A stretch of DNA of 64,000 bases from Propylenella binzhouense (GTDB lineage: Bacteria > Pseudomonadota > Alphaproteobacteria > Rhizobiales > Afifellaceae), in assembly GCF_009866965.1 (NCBI RefSeq), contig NZ_SPKJ01000005.1, positions 54,466 through 118,465 of the forward strand. Reading direction: 5' to 3'. The position numbers and the translations under genes were made by a program. Positions 1 through 11,323 of the stretch are shown here, piece by piece. Under the pieces are notes generated by a model. It had not been told where the DNA came from and did no database searches. It saw only the letters and a program-made list of their open reading frames with translations. The number at the start of each line of letters is the position of its first letter. Positions within the stretch are counted from its first letter, which is position 1.

Positions 1-1723
1 CCAGGGGGCCGCCCGCCATCACGTAGTCACTGAATCGGTAGCCGCCAGGGCCCATCACCAGCAGGTTCGTTTGGTAGCCGATCGGCGTGGCGAAGGAGGC
101 GTTGGCCGCGAAGATGACGGCGACGACGAACGGCTCGGCCGGTGCGTGAAGCGCGGCCGCCGCCGAGATCGCGATCGGCGTGAAGAGCACCGCCGTCGCA
201 TTGTTGGAGAGGACGTTCGTCATGAGCGCGATCAGCGCGAAGAGGGCCGAGAGCGTCAGAGCCGCGCTCTCCTCGCGCATGAGGCCGACCAGGTTCCTCG
301 CCAGGAATTCGGCGCCGCCGGTCCTCTCCATGGCGGCGGCGAGCGCGATCGAGGCTCCCACCAGCATGAAGATGCGTCCGTCGAAGGCGCGGCGCGCCTG
401 GCGGACGTTGAGGCAGCCGGTCGCGATCATGGCGAGCGCGGCGACGAGCGCCGCCACCGCGATCGGCACGAGGCCGGTGGCCGCCGCGGCGACCATGAGC
501 GCGAAGATCGTGAGCGCCGTCTTCGCTTCGGCGCGGGCGGGCAGGGGACTGATCGACCGCTCGAGAACGATGAGGTCCCGGCTGCCCCTGATCCGGTCGA
601 AGGCCGATTCCCGGCCGGCGACGAGCAGCACGTCGCCGGCCTCGAGCCGGATGTCGGAGAAGGCCATCCGGCCCATGCGCCCGCGCCGTTCGATCGCCGC
701 CACGTGAAGCCCGGAAATCCCGTCGAACGCCGCAGTCTCCGGCGCCCGGTTGATCCACCGCGAGCCCGGCGGGACGAGGCACTCGGCGACCGAGAGCCCG
801 CGGCCGGCTTCCGCGGCCTTCTCCTCGCGCAGGCCCGGCTGCACGATCCCGAGCTCCGCAAGCTCGCGCCTGATGCCGGCAAAGACGACCCGGTCGCCGG
901 CCTCGAGGGCGATGTCCTCGAACGGGGGCAGGTGGAGCCCGTCGCCGCGTTCAATGAGCCGCACGACGACGTGCTGGAGGCCCGGAAAGAGGCCCGCGAC
1001 CGCGCGCTTGCCGATCAGCGGGTGACCTTCCGGGATCGTGATCTCCGCCAGGAACTGCTTGCCGCTGATGCGGGCGTCGTCGTTCGTCTCCCGGTCGGAG
1101 AGCACGCGCGGCATGACGAAGGCGATATAGCCGGAGGCCGCGGCGGCGATGACGAGGCCCGGCACGGTGATCGAGAAGAGGCTGAGCTCGAGGCCGGCCG
1201 AACGGTTCGCGACCTCCGCCACCAGCAGGTTGGTGGACGAGCCGATGAGCGTCGTGGAGCCGCCGACGATCGTGGCGACGTTCATCGGCATCAGCAGCTT
1301 GGGGGCCGCGATCCGGCGCTCGCGCGCAAGCGTGAGGACGACCGGAACCAGCATGACGACGACGGGCGTGTTGTTGAGGAAGGCGGAGAGCGCGCCGGCG
1401 GCAACGAGCAGGAGCAGGACGGTCGAGGGGCCCGTCAATCGTGGCGAGCGGGCGAGGCTGCGCGTCGCCCTGTCGAGCGCACCGGTCTGGAACACCGCCT
1501 GCCCGACGACGACGAGGGCGAGGACCGCGGCGAGCGCCGGGTTCGCGAAGCCGGCCAGAATGTCCGTCAGCGACAGGGGGGACCCGAGCCCGCAGGCCTC
1601 CGGCCCGACGACGAAGATGAGCAGGAGCGCGACCACGATGGCGAGCCCCGAGACCTCGATCGGGAGGCGGTCGAACGAGAACGCCGCGATCGCCAAGGCG
1701 GCGACCGCGAATGTCAGCCACAT
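1..1723 (-). CDS. SLC13-family anion permease with two TrkA-C (RCK_C) domains, 3' end cut by window
   Basis: This is a predicted inner-membrane ion-coupled transporter for sulfate or dicarboxylate-type anions; the substrate cannot be read from sequence. Translation from the ATG gives MWLTFAVAALAIAAF, then hydrophobic helices, the loop GGSTTLIGSSTNLLV typical of this family, a soluble middle with two TrkA-C repeats (around residues 210-385, each with a LEAGD-type turn), and a second helical block with NNATAVLFTPIAIS and YQTNLLVMGPGGY. The frame runs off the window start, so about the last 20-25 residues are missing. An in-frame TTG about seven codons upstream is an alternative start. It faces away from everything upstream in the window, so its operon partners lie outside. 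The family call is firm, the substrate open. Confidence 0.85.
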   Translation of the reverse strand, partial: MWLTFAVAALAIAAFSFDRLPIEVSGLAIVVALLLIFVVGPEACGLGSPLSLTDILAGFANPALAAVLALVVVGQAVFQTGALDRATRSLARSPRLTGPSTVLLLLVAAGALSAFLNNTPVVVMLVPVVLTLARERRIAAPKLLMPMNVATIVGGSTTLIGSSTNLLVAEVANRSAGLELSLFSITVPGLVIAAAASGYIAFVMPRVLSDRETNDDARISGKQFLAEITIPEGHPLIGKRAVAGLFPGLQHVVVRLIERGDGLHLPPFEDIALEAGDRVVFAGIRRELAELGIVQPGLREEKAAEAGRGLSVAECLVPPGSRWINRAPETAAFDGISGLHVAAIERRGRMGRMAFSDIRLEAGDVLLVAGRESAFDRIRGSRDLIVLERSISPLPARAEAKTALTIFALMVAAAATGLVPIAVAALVAALAMIATGCLNVRQARRAFDGRIFMLVGASIALAAAMERTGGAEFLARNLVGLMREESAALTLSALFALIALMTNVLSNNATAVLFTPIAISAAAALHAPAEPFVVAVIFAANASFATPIGYQTNLLVMGPGGYRFSDYVMAGGPL

Positions 1724-1798
1724 CTGGATCTCGATCGCCGCCAAGCCCGCCTCCGCGGCGGAGAGTAGCGGCGGCTCTCCTCCGCTACAACGCGCCGG

Positions 1799-2302
1799 TC
1801 AGCGACGGCCGAAGCGATCGGAACGGATCACGATCGTTCCGGCGAGGAAGTCGTGGAGCAGGCGCTTGCGCGGCGTGGCGAGCGAAACCAAAAGGACGAG
1901 CGGCGTCGCTAGCGTCACGCTGAGCCAGAACAGGATCGAATGGAACAGCGCGAGCAGCGGGTCGATCCGCTCGCCCAGCCAGGTGCGCATCTCGAGCCCT
2001 GCGAAGCGCATGCCCGGTGTCGCCGAAGCCGGGCCGCCGAGCGTGAACATCGTGTAGACGATGGCGACGAACGGCCAGATCAGCGGGAAGAGCAGCCAGC
2101 CGAGGCCGAGCGTCAGGATCCCGAGGACCGCCACCATGATCGTCGCAAGCACCATCAGCACGAGCACGAAGGCCGCGTCGATCATGAACGCCAGGAGCCG
2201 CCGGGTCCTCACGCCGTCATAGAGGGCGGGGTCGAGAACCGGGTCGAAGGCCACCCGGGCCGGACCCGGGGCCGTCGCTACGGAATGAGTCGCGGTGTTC
2301 AT
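1799..2302 (-). CDS. RDD family membrane protein
   Basis: A 167-aa membrane protein of the RDD family, whose roles are mostly unknown; some members affect ion homeostasis. After a soluble N-terminus, RTRRLLAFMIDAAFVLVLM carries the R...D pattern at the first helix. Two more hydrophobic segments follow (GILTLGLGWLLFPLIWPFVA and ILFWLSVTLATPLVLLVS), and the C-terminal RKRLLHDFLAGTIVI is the closing motif typical of the family. The ATG is preferred over an in-frame TTG two codons upstream; neither has a clear ribosome-binding site. The gene lies downstream of hemB on the same strand after about 70 nt and may be co-transcribed with it. The family assignment is secure, the function unknown. Confidence 0.85.
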   Translation of the reverse strand: MNTATHSVATAPGPARVAFDPVLDPALYDGVRTRRLLAFMIDAAFVLVLMVLATIMVAVLGILTLGLGWLLFPLIWPFVAIVYTMFTLGGPASATPGMRFAGLEMRTWLGERIDPLLALFHSILFWLSVTLATPLVLLVSLATPRKRLLHDFLAGTIVIRSDRFGRR

Positions 2303-2372
2303 CGCCAAGAGATGGTTGACCGTTGCGATTCGGTCAATGACGCATGTCTGCGGCGATCTCGTGGCGCCCGCG

Positions 2373-5256
<2,884 letters not shown>

Positions 5257-5258
5257 GC

Positions 5259-5834
5259 TCAGGCCGCGAGGTGCCGGTACGCGACCGCGCGGAACGCGTC
5301 GAAGTCGGGAGCCGCCATTCCGTGGCGCCGCGTCCACGCCGCCCATGCCTCGTACTGCTCGGGGCTCGGCGAGAGGACGGGGCGCCGTTCCTTGGCGAGC
5401 CTGAGCGCGCCGAGCGGCGACATGCCACGCTCGACCAGAACGCAGAGCGCGAGGAGGGCGGACCGGCCGATCCCGTGTTCGCAATGGAGGAGAACCCGTC
5501 CGCCGGCCCCGAGCCGCTCCGACGCGAATGCGACGCCGAGGTCGAGCATCGGCTGCGACACGGCGCGCAGGTCGCAGGTCGGCAGGTGAAGGAACGCGAT
5601 GCCGTGCGCGCCGAGCAGGGCGGCGTCGTCGCAGGCCTCCGAACGCAGGTCGACGACCGCGTCAATGCCGAGGGACCGGCCGAGATGGGGCACGAGACCG
5701 GGAGCGAAGCTTCCGCCGATCGCAAGGGATTGCGTGATCCAGCTCAGATTGCAGGCGGCCGGCGCAGCGCTTCCGGTCGGGGCGTGGCGTTCCGGGGGCT
5801 CGCGCGCTGCGGAAGGATCGGTCGTCGGGATCAT
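5259..5834 (-). CDS. Dual-specificity-type protein phosphatase
   Basis: A 191-aa cysteine-based phosphatase predicted to remove phosphate from phosphotyrosine/serine/threonine or from a small phosphorylated substrate. The signature HCEHGIGRS at residues 117-125 supplies the nucleophile Cys118 and Arg124. LPTCDLRA around 84-91 offers Asp88 as general acid, and VVDLRSEACDD earlier is the usual strand before the active site. The first 25 residues are Pro/Ala-rich and probably disordered. The ATG was chosen because the frame upstream is low-complexity Arg/Ser-rich sequence without homology signals. It is the first gene of a two-gene unit with the PRTase/kinase-like gene 2 nt downstream, so both probably act on one pathway. 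The family is firm, the substrate unknown. Confidence 0.85.
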   Translation of the reverse strand: MIPTTDPSAAREPPERHAPTGSAAPAACNLSWITQSLAIGGSFAPGLVPHLGRSLGIDAVVDLRSEACDDAALLGAHGIAFLHLPTCDLRAVSQPMLDLGVAFASERLGAGGRVLLHCEHGIGRSALLALCVLVERGMSPLGALRLAKERRPVLSPSPEQYEAWAAWTRRHGMAAPDFDAFRAVAYRHLAA

Positions 5835-5911
5835 CGATGTACCGGCTGCTCTGGCCGGGAGAATGCCTGCCGGCCGGAATCGTTGCGCCGCCGCGCGCCG
5901 GCAAAGACACG

Positions 5912-5948
5912 TTGCGATGCCGCGGAGACAGCGGCTAGTCTCCCGCGG
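5912..5948 (+). promoter_or_regulatory. Candidate promoter with overlapping inverted repeat upstream of the hydrolase gene
   Basis: TTGCGA (5912-5917) and CTAGTC (5935-5940) are spaced 17 bp and fit the alphaproteobacterial sigma-70 pattern loosely. An imperfect inverted repeat, CCGCGGAGAC (5920-5929) against GTCTCCCGCGG (5938-5948) with one bulged base, straddles the -10 element. It lies in the divergent region between the phosphatase gene and the enoyl-CoA hydratase-like gene and could be an operator for either. The call rests on pattern only. Confidence 0.35.
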
Positions 5949-6000
5949 CGACCGACCTGGCGAGGCTCGTCCGCGGCGCGAGGAGAACGGGTATGCGTAA

Positions 6001-7101
6001 ATGTCGGCAGACGGACGGATCGGCCGCGACCGGATGACGACGCCCGGTATCCGATTCGACCGCGTCGGCCGGCTGGGACTCGTCACCTTGGATCGTCCGG
6101 AGGCCCTCAACGCGCTCACCCGGACGATGTTCGACGCCTTCTCGCAGACGCTCGGGGCGTGGGAGCGGGACGAGCGAGTGCTGCACGTGGCGGTCCGCTC
6201 TTCCTCGCCGAAGGCGTTCTGCTCGGGCGGGGACATCCGCATGCTCTACAACGAGGGACTTGCGGCGAAGCGCGGGGAGGGGCCCTTGCCGCTTTCCCTT
6301 TTCGAAGCCGAGTACCGCCTCAACCACCGGATCCGCACCTATCCGAAGCCCTATCTCGCCCTCGTCGACGGCATCGCGATGGGAGGCGGAGCGGGGATAT
6401 CGATCAACGGCCGCTACCGCGTCGCCGGGCCGAACATCCGGTTCGCCATGCCGGAGGTCGCGATCGGCCTCGTGCCCGATATCGGGTCGAGCCATTTCCT
6501 GCCGCGCCTTCCCGGCGAGATCGGAACCTATCTCGCGCTGACCGGCACCCGGATCGGGCGGGCGGACTGCCTCTATTGCGGATTGTCGACCCATGCAGCC
6601 GATCCGGCGCGCTTCGACGCCATCCTGGATGCGCTTGCCGGCGGCGAGGCCGCGGAGGCGGTCCTGGCGCGCCACGCGGACACGTCAGAGGGAGAGGCCG
6701 AGCCGGCGCCGCTCGCGGCGGAGCGCGACCGCATCGACACCGCGTTCGCCCATGATGACCTCGCCTCGATCCTGTCCCATCTCGAATTTGCCGGATTCGA
6801 GGGCTGGAGCCTGGCCGGGGAGGCGGTGCAGGCGATGTCGCGCGCCTCGCCCACGAGCCTTCTGATCACGCTGCGGCAGATGCGCGAGGGGCGCATGCTT
6901 TCGCACGCGGACTGCCTTCGCATGGAATACCGGATCGTCGCCCGCCTCCTCGGCGAGCACGATTTCTATGAAGGGGTGCGCGCCCAGATCGTCGACAAGG
7001 ACCGCAATCCGGCCTGGCGGCCGGCATCGCTGGCGCAGGTGGATCCCGGCACGATCGACCGCTATTTCGCGCCGCTCGACCGGGAGCTCACATTATCGTG
7101 A
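6001..7101 (+). CDS. 3-hydroxyisobutyryl-CoA hydrolase (enoyl-CoA hydratase/isomerase superfamily)
   Basis: A 366-aa crotonase-superfamily protein whose length and motifs fit 3-hydroxyisobutyryl-CoA hydrolase, which releases 3-hydroxyisobutyrate in valine degradation. Visible features are LGLVTLDRPEALNALT at the N-terminus, SPKAFCSGGDIRML forming the oxyanion/CoA pocket, GIAMGGGAGISINGRYRV, and MPEVAIGLVPDIGSSHFLPR with the Glu and Asp expected in hydrolases. The C-terminal extension with RMEYRIVARLL and GVRAQIVDKDRNPAWRP is diagnostic of this subgroup. A second in-frame ATG twelve codons in (MTTPGIRFD) is a possible start. The stop overlaps the GTG of the next gene by 4 nt. No other valine-catabolism gene is nearby. 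Confidence 0.87.
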   Translation: MSADGRIGRDRMTTPGIRFDRVGRLGLVTLDRPEALNALTRTMFDAFSQTLGAWERDERVLHVAVRSSSPKAFCSGGDIRMLYNEGLAAKRGEGPLPLSLFEAEYRLNHRIRTYPKPYLALVDGIAMGGGAGISINGRYRVAGPNIRFAMPEVAIGLVPDIGSSHFLPRLPGEIGTYLALTGTRIGRADCLYCGLSTHAADPARFDAILDALAGGEAAEAVLARHADTSEGEAEPAPLAAERDRIDTAFAHDDLASILSHLEFAGFEGWSLAGEAVQAMSRASPTSLLITLRQMREGRMLSHADCLRMEYRIVARLLGEHDFYEGVRAQIVDKDRNPAWRPASLAQVDPGTIDRYFAPLDRELTLS

Positions 7102-7508
7102 GGGCCGAAGCGCAATCCCCGTTGGCGAAAGACGAGCGGCGGTTCGGCCTGACGCGGGTCTATGTGCGCGTCGTGGCGCTCCTGCTCATCGCCGCGGGCC
7201 TCGCGCGCGCCGCCATCGTCCTGGGCATCACGCTCGACGGAACGAGCTTCGTCACCCTCGACAGGGCGGCGCGCGCAGGCAGCGTGACGCTTCTGCTCCT
7301 CGACCTCTTCGCCGGAGTGGGGCTCTGGATCGGAGCGGGATGGGGCGCCGTCATGTGGACCGTCGCGCTGGTGGTCGAGATCGCGATGCACACGATCTTC
7401 AAGGAATTGTTCGGAACCGAACCGTTGCGGGTGGCGATGCATGCCGCCCTCTACGCAATCTTCCTCGTCCTCCTGCTGCTCGACTGGCGGCGCGCCGCGG
7501 CCGAGTGA
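7098..7508 (+). CDS. Small four-helix membrane protein (DUF6163-like)
   Basis: A 136-aa inner-membrane protein with about four hydrophobic segments: VRVVALLLIAAGLARAAIVL, RAGSVTLLLLDLFAGVGLWI, GWGAVMWTVALVVEIAMHTI and RVAMHAALYAIFLVLLLLDW. The start is GTG in a GTGA overlap with the upstream stop, so translation is probably coupled. Small proteins of this type are commonly found next to ldtR in Hyphomicrobiales, as here, and are annotated DUF6163; I make that assignment from layout and general appearance. The function is unknown. A 284-bp non-coding stretch follows before ldtR. Confidence 0.7.
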   Translation: MRAEAQSPLAKDERRFGLTRVYVRVVALLLIAAGLARAAIVLGITLDGTSFVTLDRAARAGSVTLLLLDLFAGVGLWIGAGWGAVMWTVALVVEIAMHTIFKELFGTEPLRVAMHAALYAIFLVLLLLDWRRAAAE

Positions 7509-7673
7509 GCGGCCCGGCCCGCGCCCGGCGCCCTCCGGGCGATGCCGAAGGAAGCCGGCTTCGTGCGAACGCGCAACTCGCTTATCAATTGCTATCCCTG
7601 CGCGCTCATGAGTTGCTATGATCCTCGGGACAGAGAGCGTCCGGCGGGGCGTTGCAGCCTCTTGTCGTGCCGG

Positions 7674-7703
7674 TTGCGTCGGTGCTTTGTAGGAATTGAT
7701 TAA
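7674..7703 (+). promoter_or_regulatory. Candidate ldtR promoter
   Basis: TTGCGT (7674-7679) and GATTAA (7698-7703) are separated by 18 bp and would place the transcription start just inside the inverted repeat that follows. The region is clearly more A+T-rich than its surroundings. The match to consensus is modest. Confidence 0.35.
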
Positions 7704-7705
7704 GG

Positions 7706-7735
7706 GTCTCGCTTAAATTGTCCTTTAGGCGAGAC
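7706..7735 (+). promoter_or_regulatory. 30-bp inverted repeat, candidate LdtR operator
   Basis: Two 12-bp arms, GTCTCGCTTAAA (7706-7717) and TTTAGGCGAGAC (7724-7735), are inverted copies with one mismatch around a 6-bp centre. The repeat ends 57 bp before the ldtR ATG and overlaps the expected transcription start. MarR-type dimers bind inverted repeats of about this size and often control their own gene, so it is a good candidate autoregulatory site. The same sequence does not recur ahead of ldtP. It could also form an RNA hairpin in the leader, but no T-run follows it. Confidence 0.55.
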
Positions 7736-7792
7736 TGGTATGCGACTTCGATAAGCGTCCGGCGAGAATCCGAACGAGTACGAGGTAGAGTG

Positions 7793-8305
7793 ATGCTGAT
7801 GGCCGAACAGGCAGCGGTTAGATACGAGCTGATGGAAGCCGCGGAAGACACCAAATCCCTTTACCTGGACGCCTTGACCCTGGTCGAGCGCCTGCACCGT
7901 CGCCTGCTCGACGTCATCAAGGACGAATTCGACCGGATGGGCCGGTCGGACGTGAACAGTGTCCAGGCGCTGCTGCTCTTCAATATCGGTGATGCCGAGC
8001 TGACCGCAGGGGAACTGCGCACGCGCGGCTACTACCTGGGTTCCAATGTGTCCTACAACCTGAAGAAGCTGGTCGATGGCGGCTTCATCCACCATCAGCG
8101 CTCGCGCGTCGATCGCCGGTCGGTGCGGGTCTCGCTGACGGAGAAGGGGCTCGAGATCGCACGCGTGGTGGGCGATCTCTATGACCGCCACATCCAGTCG
8201 ATCGAGAAGGTTGGCGGCATTTCCAACGACGACTTCAGGCAGATGAACAAGTGCCTGCACCGCCTCGAGCGGTTCTGGACGGACCAGATTCTCTACCGGC
8301 TCTGA
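7793..8305 (+). CDS. ldtR: MarR-family regulator LdtR
   Basis: A 170-aa winged-helix regulator. LdtR of Liberibacter and rhizobia controls the adjacent L,D-transpeptidase gene and osmotic stress tolerance. The protein shows an all-helical N-terminus (LYLDALTLVERLHRRLLDV), the HTH region TAGELRTRGYYLGSNVSYNL, the wing RSRVDRRSVRVSLTEKG, and a helical dimerisation tail. The ATG is chosen because GAGGT lies 6 nt upstream; the open frame extends further back through the inverted repeat and is not coding there. ldtP follows on the same strand after a terminator. Expected regulation is autorepression through the inverted repeat just upstream. Confidence 0.9.
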   Translation: MLMAEQAAVRYELMEAAEDTKSLYLDALTLVERLHRRLLDVIKDEFDRMGRSDVNSVQALLLFNIGDAELTAGELRTRGYYLGSNVSYNLKKLVDGGFIHHQRSRVDRRSVRVSLTEKGLEIARVVGDLYDRHIQSIEKVGGISNDDFRQMNKCLHRLERFWTDQILYRL

Positions 8306-8326
8306 GCCGGCGCGCATGCGGAGGCG

Positions 8327-8356
8327 GGGCGGGCGCGAGCCCGCCCTTTCCTTTTC
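8327..8356 (+). terminator. Rho-independent terminator after ldtR
   Basis: An 8-bp perfect stem GGGCGGGC / GCCCGCCC with a GCGA tetraloop is followed by TTTCCTTTTC. It lies just downstream of the ldtR stop, so ldtP must have its own promoter. The 304-bp interval between ldtR and ldtP contains this terminator and the ldtP promoter region and nothing else that I can identify. Confidence 0.8.
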
Positions 8357-8511
8357 GGCCGGGCCCGCCGCGTCCGTCCGTCCGGATGTCCCGTCCCGGG
8401 ACACGGATTGGCCACAAAGCGGTGCCAGCACGGCAGGGCCGGCCATGCCGGCGGTGCGGTTGCTGGCGGAGAGCGGCGAAGGTTTCCCGGCTCGCTCGTC
8501 GTGCTGTCCGC

Positions 8512-8533
8512 ATTTCGTTTACAATGAGGAAAT
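8512..8533 (+). promoter_or_regulatory. Candidate ldtP promoter -10 with short flanking inverted repeat
   Basis: TACAAT (8520-8525) is a near-consensus -10 box about 85 bp before the ldtP start, with no convincing -35 at 16-18 bp, which suggests activator dependence. ATTTC (8512-8516) and GAAAT (8529-8533) form a short inverted repeat around it. The arms differ from the repeat at ldtR. Confidence 0.4.
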
Positions 8534-8609
8534 TCCGGTCGTGCAGGGTCGGGACGCTATGGCCGTCCCGATTCGGGGCGACGATCTGATGCGGGGCTCT
8601 CTTCCACCG

Positions 8610-9887
8610 ATGACCACGATCACGCGCAGGACCTTTGCACTCGGGACCGCCGGGCTCCTGGCGAGCGCCTCGCTCGCGCACGCCCAGGGAGCCGGCTTTG
8701 GGTCCACCCAGATCAGGGCTTCGGAGTGGGCCGAGGGCTTCGACAGCCAGTCCCGCATGTCTCAGCCCGTCTCGACCACCACGCCGATCCTGTCGCCGCA
8801 GACGATCCCCGCCATGGAGCAGGTGATCTACGCCTATCAGGATCTCGTGGCGCGCGGCGGCTGGAGCCGCGTGCCTGCCGACAAGGCCCTGAAGCTCGGC
8901 ATGCGTGACCCGAACGTCCGGGCGCTGCGGATTCGTCTCATCGCCAGCGGCGACCTGAGGCAGACCACCGGCGATCCGGAGGCCTTCGATTCCTACGTTC
9001 AGGCCGCTGTCCGCCGCTTTCAGGAGCGGCACGGAATTCCGGCCGACGGCGTCGCCGGCAGCGGCACCATCAATGCGCTGAACGTGCCGGCCGAGGCGCG
9101 GCTCTCCCAGCTCCAGGCCAATGTCGAGCGCATCCGCGCGATGGGCGTGCCGACCGAGCGCTACGTGATGGTGAACATTCCGGGCGCGCAGATCGAGGTC
9201 GTGGAGAACGGCCGGGTCGTGTCCCGCCACACCGCCGTGGTCGGCAAGGTGGACCGGCAGACGCCGCTTCTCTCGAGCCGCATCACGGAGATCAACTTCA
9301 ATCCGTTCTGGACCGTGCCGGCCTCCATCATCCGGAAGGATCTCATTCCGAAGATGCAGAAGGAGCCGGACTACCTGACCAACAACAAGATCAGGATCTA
9401 CACCCAGACCGGGCAGGAGCTGCAGCCGGAGCAGGTGAACTGGCACTCCGACGAGGCCACCCACTACATGTTCAGGCAGGATCCGGGCGACCAGAATTCG
9501 CTCGGCTCGATGAAGATCAATTTCAGCAACCCGTTCCAGGTCTACCTGCACGACACGCCGTCGAAGAACCTGTTCGGCTCCGATTATCGCTTCGAATCGT
9601 CCGGCTGCGTGCGCGTCCACAACGTGCGGGAGCTCGTCGCCTGGATCCTGCGGGACAACGGCTACAACCTCGCCACGGTCGACCAGGCGGTGCGGTCGGG
9701 AGAGCGGGTCGACGTGAAGGTGCAGAACCCGCCGCTGCTCTTCACCGTCTATTTCACGGCCTGGACCACCGGCGACGGGATCGTGCATTTCCGCGAGGAC
9801 ATCTACAATCTGGATGCGCCGAACGCGGTGGCGCTCAACCAGAACAGCGACCTGATCGGCTCGCCGCTCGAGGCGCTCGCCCAGTAG
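8610..9887 (+). CDS. ldtP: L,D-transpeptidase LdtP (YkuD domain, peptidoglycan-binding domain)
   Basis: A 425-aa exported enzyme predicted to make 3-3 peptide cross-links or attach proteins to peptidoglycan in the periplasm. The N-terminus TITRRTFALGTAGLLASASL followed by AHAQG is a twin-arginine signal with a probable cleavage after AHA. A peptidoglycan-binding domain lies near residues 90-155 (AVRRFQERHGIPADGVAGSG), and the YkuD domain follows with ESSGCVRVHNVREL containing the catalytic Cys333. The chosen ATG fits the signal peptide; an ATG seven codons upstream is an alternative. The longer open frame reaching back into the ldtR terminator is not coding. It pairs with LdtR, its expected regulator. 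Confidence 0.93.
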   Translation: MTTITRRTFALGTAGLLASASLAHAQGAGFGSTQIRASEWAEGFDSQSRMSQPVSTTTPILSPQTIPAMEQVIYAYQDLVARGGWSRVPADKALKLGMRDPNVRALRIRLIASGDLRQTTGDPEAFDSYVQAAVRRFQERHGIPADGVAGSGTINALNVPAEARLSQLQANVERIRAMGVPTERYVMVNIPGAQIEVVENGRVVSRHTAVVGKVDRQTPLLSSRITEINFNPFWTVPASIIRKDLIPKMQKEPDYLTNNKIRIYTQTGQELQPEQVNWHSDEATHYMFRQDPGDQNSLGSMKINFSNPFQVYLHDTPSKNLFGSDYRFESSGCVRVHNVRELVAWILRDNGYNLATVDQAVRSGERVDVKVQNPPLLFTVYFTAWTTGDGIVHFREDIYNLDAPNAVALNQNSDLIGSPLEALAQ

Positions 9888-10002
9888 GGCGGGGCGCCTC
9901 CGCTTGGCGGGGGCGGTCCGCTATGTTATCGGCCCGCTCGTCCGCCGACGCGCCCGACGAGCGCAGACGGCCGGCTGTCCGACCGAGACCAGGTGATTGC
10001 CC

Positions 10003-11313
10003 ATGTCGATGATCGAGAGCGCCCGGAGCCAGGAGGGCGAGCAGGCCTTCTTTTCCGCCGGGCTTGCCGAGGCGGATCCGGAAATCGCGGAGGCGGTCGC
10101 CGGCGAGCTCGGTCGGCAGCAGCACGAGATCGAGCTGATCGCGTCCGAGAACATCGTCTCCCGGGCCGTGCTCGAGGCGCAGGGCTCGGTCCTCACCAAC
10201 AAATATGCCGAGGGCTATCCGGGCCGGCGCTATTATGGCGGCTGCGAGTTCGTCGACATCGCCGAGCGGCTGGCGATCGACCGCGTGACCCGGCTGTTCG
10301 GCTGCGGCTTCGCCAACGTGCAGCCGAATTCCGGCAGCCAGGCGAACCAGGCGGTGCTTCTCGCGCTCGCGGAGCCGGGCGACACCATCCTGGGCATGAG
10401 CCTCGATGCCGGCGGCCATCTGACGCACGGCGCTGCGCCGAACCTCTCCGGCAAGTGGTTCAGGGCCGTCCAATACGGGGTCCGCAAGCAGGACGGCCGG
10501 GTCGATATCGACCAGGTGGCGGAACTCGCCGCCGAGCACCGGCCGAAGATCATCATCGCGGGCGGCTCCGCCTACAGCCGGGTGTGGGATTTCGAGCGCT
10601 TCCGCGCGATCGCGGACGAGGTCGGCGCCTATTTCATGGTCGACATGGCCCATTTCGCCGGGCTCGTGGCGGGCGGCCAGCATCCGAGCCCGTTCCCGCA
10701 CGCCCATGTCGTCACCTCGACCACGCACAAGACCCTGCGCGGCCCGCGCGGCGGCCTCGTGCTGACCGACGACGAGGCGATTGCACGGAAGATCAACTCG
10801 GCGGTGTTTCCCGGCCTGCAGGGCGGGCCGCTCATGCACGTCATCGCCGCCAAGGCGGTCGCGTTCGGCGAGGCGCTCCGCCCCGAGTTCAAGCTCTACG
10901 CGAAGAACATCGTCGAAAATGCGAAGGCGCTTGCCGAAACGCTTGAACGTGGCGGCTGCGACATCGTCTCCGGCGGGACCGACAACCATCTCATGCTGGT
11001 CGATCTCCGTCCGAAGCACCTGACCGGCAAGGCGGCCGAGGCGGCGCTCGGACGCGCCAACATCACCTGCAACAAGAACGGCGTCCCGTTCGACCCGGAG
11101 AAGCCGACGGTGACTTCCGGCGTGCGGCTCGGCACGCCGGCCGGGACGACGCGCGGGTTCGGCGTCGCCGAGTTCCAGGAGATCGGCCGCCTCATCATCG
11201 AGGTGCTCGACGGGCTCGCATCGTCGGGCGAGGCGGGCAATTCCGGCATCGAGGCGTCGGTGAAGGAGCGGGTGCTGGCGCTGACGGGCCGGTTTCCGAT
11301 CTACGAGACCTGA
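10003..11313 (+). CDS. glyA: Serine hydroxymethyltransferase
   Basis: This cytosolic PLP enzyme interconverts serine and glycine with tetrahydrofolate and supplies one-carbon units. The 436-aa length is typical. The PLP lysine is K243 in [18 protein letters not shown] and [20 protein letters not shown] are family hallmarks, and [13 protein letters not shown] supplies the cofactor-contacting Asp and His. The ATG, with AGGTG eight bases upstream, is preferred over a TTG two codons earlier. It heads the chain leading to nrdR and the riboflavin genes, separated from nrdR by 10 nt. The 115-bp leader shows no recognisable glycine riboswitch. Confidence 0.98.
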   Translation: MSMIESARSQEGEQAFFSAGLAEADPEIAEAVAGELGRQQHEIELIASENIVSRAVLEAQGSVLTNKYAEGYPGRRYYGGCEFVDIAERLAIDRVTRLFGCGFANVQPNSGSQANQAVLLALAEPGDTILGMSLDAGGHLTHGAAPNLSGKWFRAVQYGVRKQDGRVDIDQVAELAAEHRPKIIIAGGSAYSRVWDFERFRAIADEVGAYFMVDMAHFAGLVAGGQHPSPFPHAHVVTSTTHKTLRGPRGGLVLTDDEAIARKINSAVFPGLQGGPLMHVIAAKAVAFGEALRPEFKLYAKNIVENAKALAETLERGGCDIVSGGTDNHLMLVDLRPKHLTGKAAEAALGRANITCNKNGVPFDPEKPTVTSGVRLGTPAGTTRGFGVAEFQEIGRLIIEVLDGLASSGEAGNSGIEASVKERVLALTGRFPIYET

Positions 11314-11323
11314 CGGAGCGCGC

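Noticed and set aside
27..1768. Several long open frames on both strands over the SLC13 gene
   Set aside because: They are Arg/Ala/Gly-rich, lack any domain signal and are shadows of the G+C-rich permease frame, which runs off the window start.
5835..6242. N-terminal extension of the phosphatase frame into the hydrolase gene
   Set aside because: It has low-complexity Arg/Ser-rich composition and would overlap the well-supported hydrolase on the other strand.
7573..7619. GCAACTC/GAGTTGC inverted arms and two TTGCTAT direct repeats upstream of ldtR
   Set aside because: The arms are only 7 bp with a 30-bp spacer and could occur by chance; the 30-bp repeat nearer ldtR is far stronger.
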